Below, piece by piece: positions 6,220 to 6,477 of a DNA stretch of 6,477 bases. This stretch comes from CAYRFF01 sp964436125 (GTDB lineage: Bacteria > Bacteroidota > Bacteroidia > Chitinophagales > Saprospiraceae), in the NCBI GenBank assembly GCA_964436125.1, contig CAYTBT010000068.1, positions 1 through 6,477 of the forward strand. The letters run 5' to 3'. Positions within the stretch are counted from its first letter, which is position 1. Each line of letters starts with the position of its first letter. The position numbers and the translations under genes are program-made. The notes beneath the pieces were generated by a model. That model was given only the letters and a program-made list of their open reading frames with translations. It was not told the DNA's origin and ran no database searches.

Positions 6220-6427
6220 CTACATAATCATCAGTTGTAAAAAGTTTGAAAAAACCATTGAAAAGGCTTACATGTTTTCGGCAAAATCTATAATGAAAAC
6301 AAAGTGTATGTGGATCTCCATCATCACCTTGACAAGGATTGCATTCTTCCTCAACACATATAAAGCACCAACCGGCAACATTAATACTATCAACGTTAAG
6401 CGATTCATTTAAGTACCACTCCCACAC
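6197..6427 (-). CDS. Possible small cysteine-rich protein or broken gene remnant
   Basis: From a GTG at 6425-6427 the frame encodes 76 residues with eight cysteines (WCFIC, EEECNPC, TLC, RFC, DPCNC) and many acidic residues. It stays open back to a TAG at 6464-6466 and contains no ATG anywhere, so the start is doubtful. NVDSINVAG just before the first cysteines vaguely resembles the NVEALA segment of small cysteine-rich Bacteroidales peptides, but the hydrophobic leader those proteins have is missing here. Another frame of the same strand (ATG near 6406) reads as 46 mostly hydrophobic residues. The frame overlaps the signal-peptide codons of the downstream secreted protein, which would suggest coupling if it were real. 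It may be a decayed gene, a non-coding leader or chance. Confidence 0.28.
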   Translation of the reverse strand: MWEWYLNESLNVDSINVAGWCFICVEEECNPCQGDDGDPHTLCFHYRFCRKHVSLFNGFFKLFTTDDYVDDDPCNC

Positions 6428-6477
6428 CTGTCCAAAACGTTTAAAAATGTGACATGATTTTCCCTATATTAGGGGGA

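Noticed and set aside
6104..6412. Open frame of 102 codons on the + strand opposite the start of the secreted protein gene
   Set aside because: It covers the signal-peptide codons of the - strand gene; its hydrophobic composition is what the complement of such codons gives, and no start signal is visible.

Overview
The window looks like chromosomal DNA of a Bacteroidetes bacterium, most likely order Bacteroidales. This is inferred from a TAnnTTTG-type -7 promoter element just ahead of the first complete gene, start codons without clear Shine-Dalgarno sequences, a secreted protein with a CarboxypepD_reg-like domain, and a run of TAAAG-containing octamers between genes. No rRNA, tRNA, CRISPR array or intact transposase gene was seen. 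All protein family assignments come from reading motifs; no database search was run.

Layout: (1) Positions 1-123 are the last 40 codons of a gene for an integral membrane protein that begins before the window. (2) Positions 286-4979 form one transcription unit on the + strand, with a promoter -7 element, three tightly packed genes and a hairpin terminator. The genes are a membrane-anchored SGNH-fold protein (315-1811), a secreted SGNH-fold protein with an inserted LysM domain (1786-3225), and a multi-pass MBOAT O-acyltransferase (3238-4887). The first two overlap by 26 bases and the third follows after 12. (3) Positions 4888-5328 carry no gene. They hold an eight-unit octamer repeat that runs into the terminator stem, a spaced direct repeat (AATCCG-N9-GACCCACC, twice), and several small inverted repeats. 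Part of this resembles the end of a lost insertion element. (4) Positions 5329-6219 on the - strand encode a secreted protein with a CarboxypepD_reg-like N-terminal domain. A doubtful cysteine-rich reading frame overlaps its start and runs back toward the window edge.

How the genes probably work together: an MBOAT protein beside periplasmic SGNH proteins is the arrangement used to O-acetylate extracytoplasmic polymers (AlgI with AlgJ/AlgX for alginate, PatA with PatB and the esterase Ape1 for peptidoglycan). The MBOAT would pass acyl groups across the inner membrane and the SGNH proteins would place them on the polymer or remove them. The LysM domain in the second gene points to peptidoglycan as the substrate. 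The most interesting points are the pairing of two different SGNH proteins with one MBOAT, the LysM placed inside the catalytic domain, and an extra hydrophobic insertion in the MBOAT.
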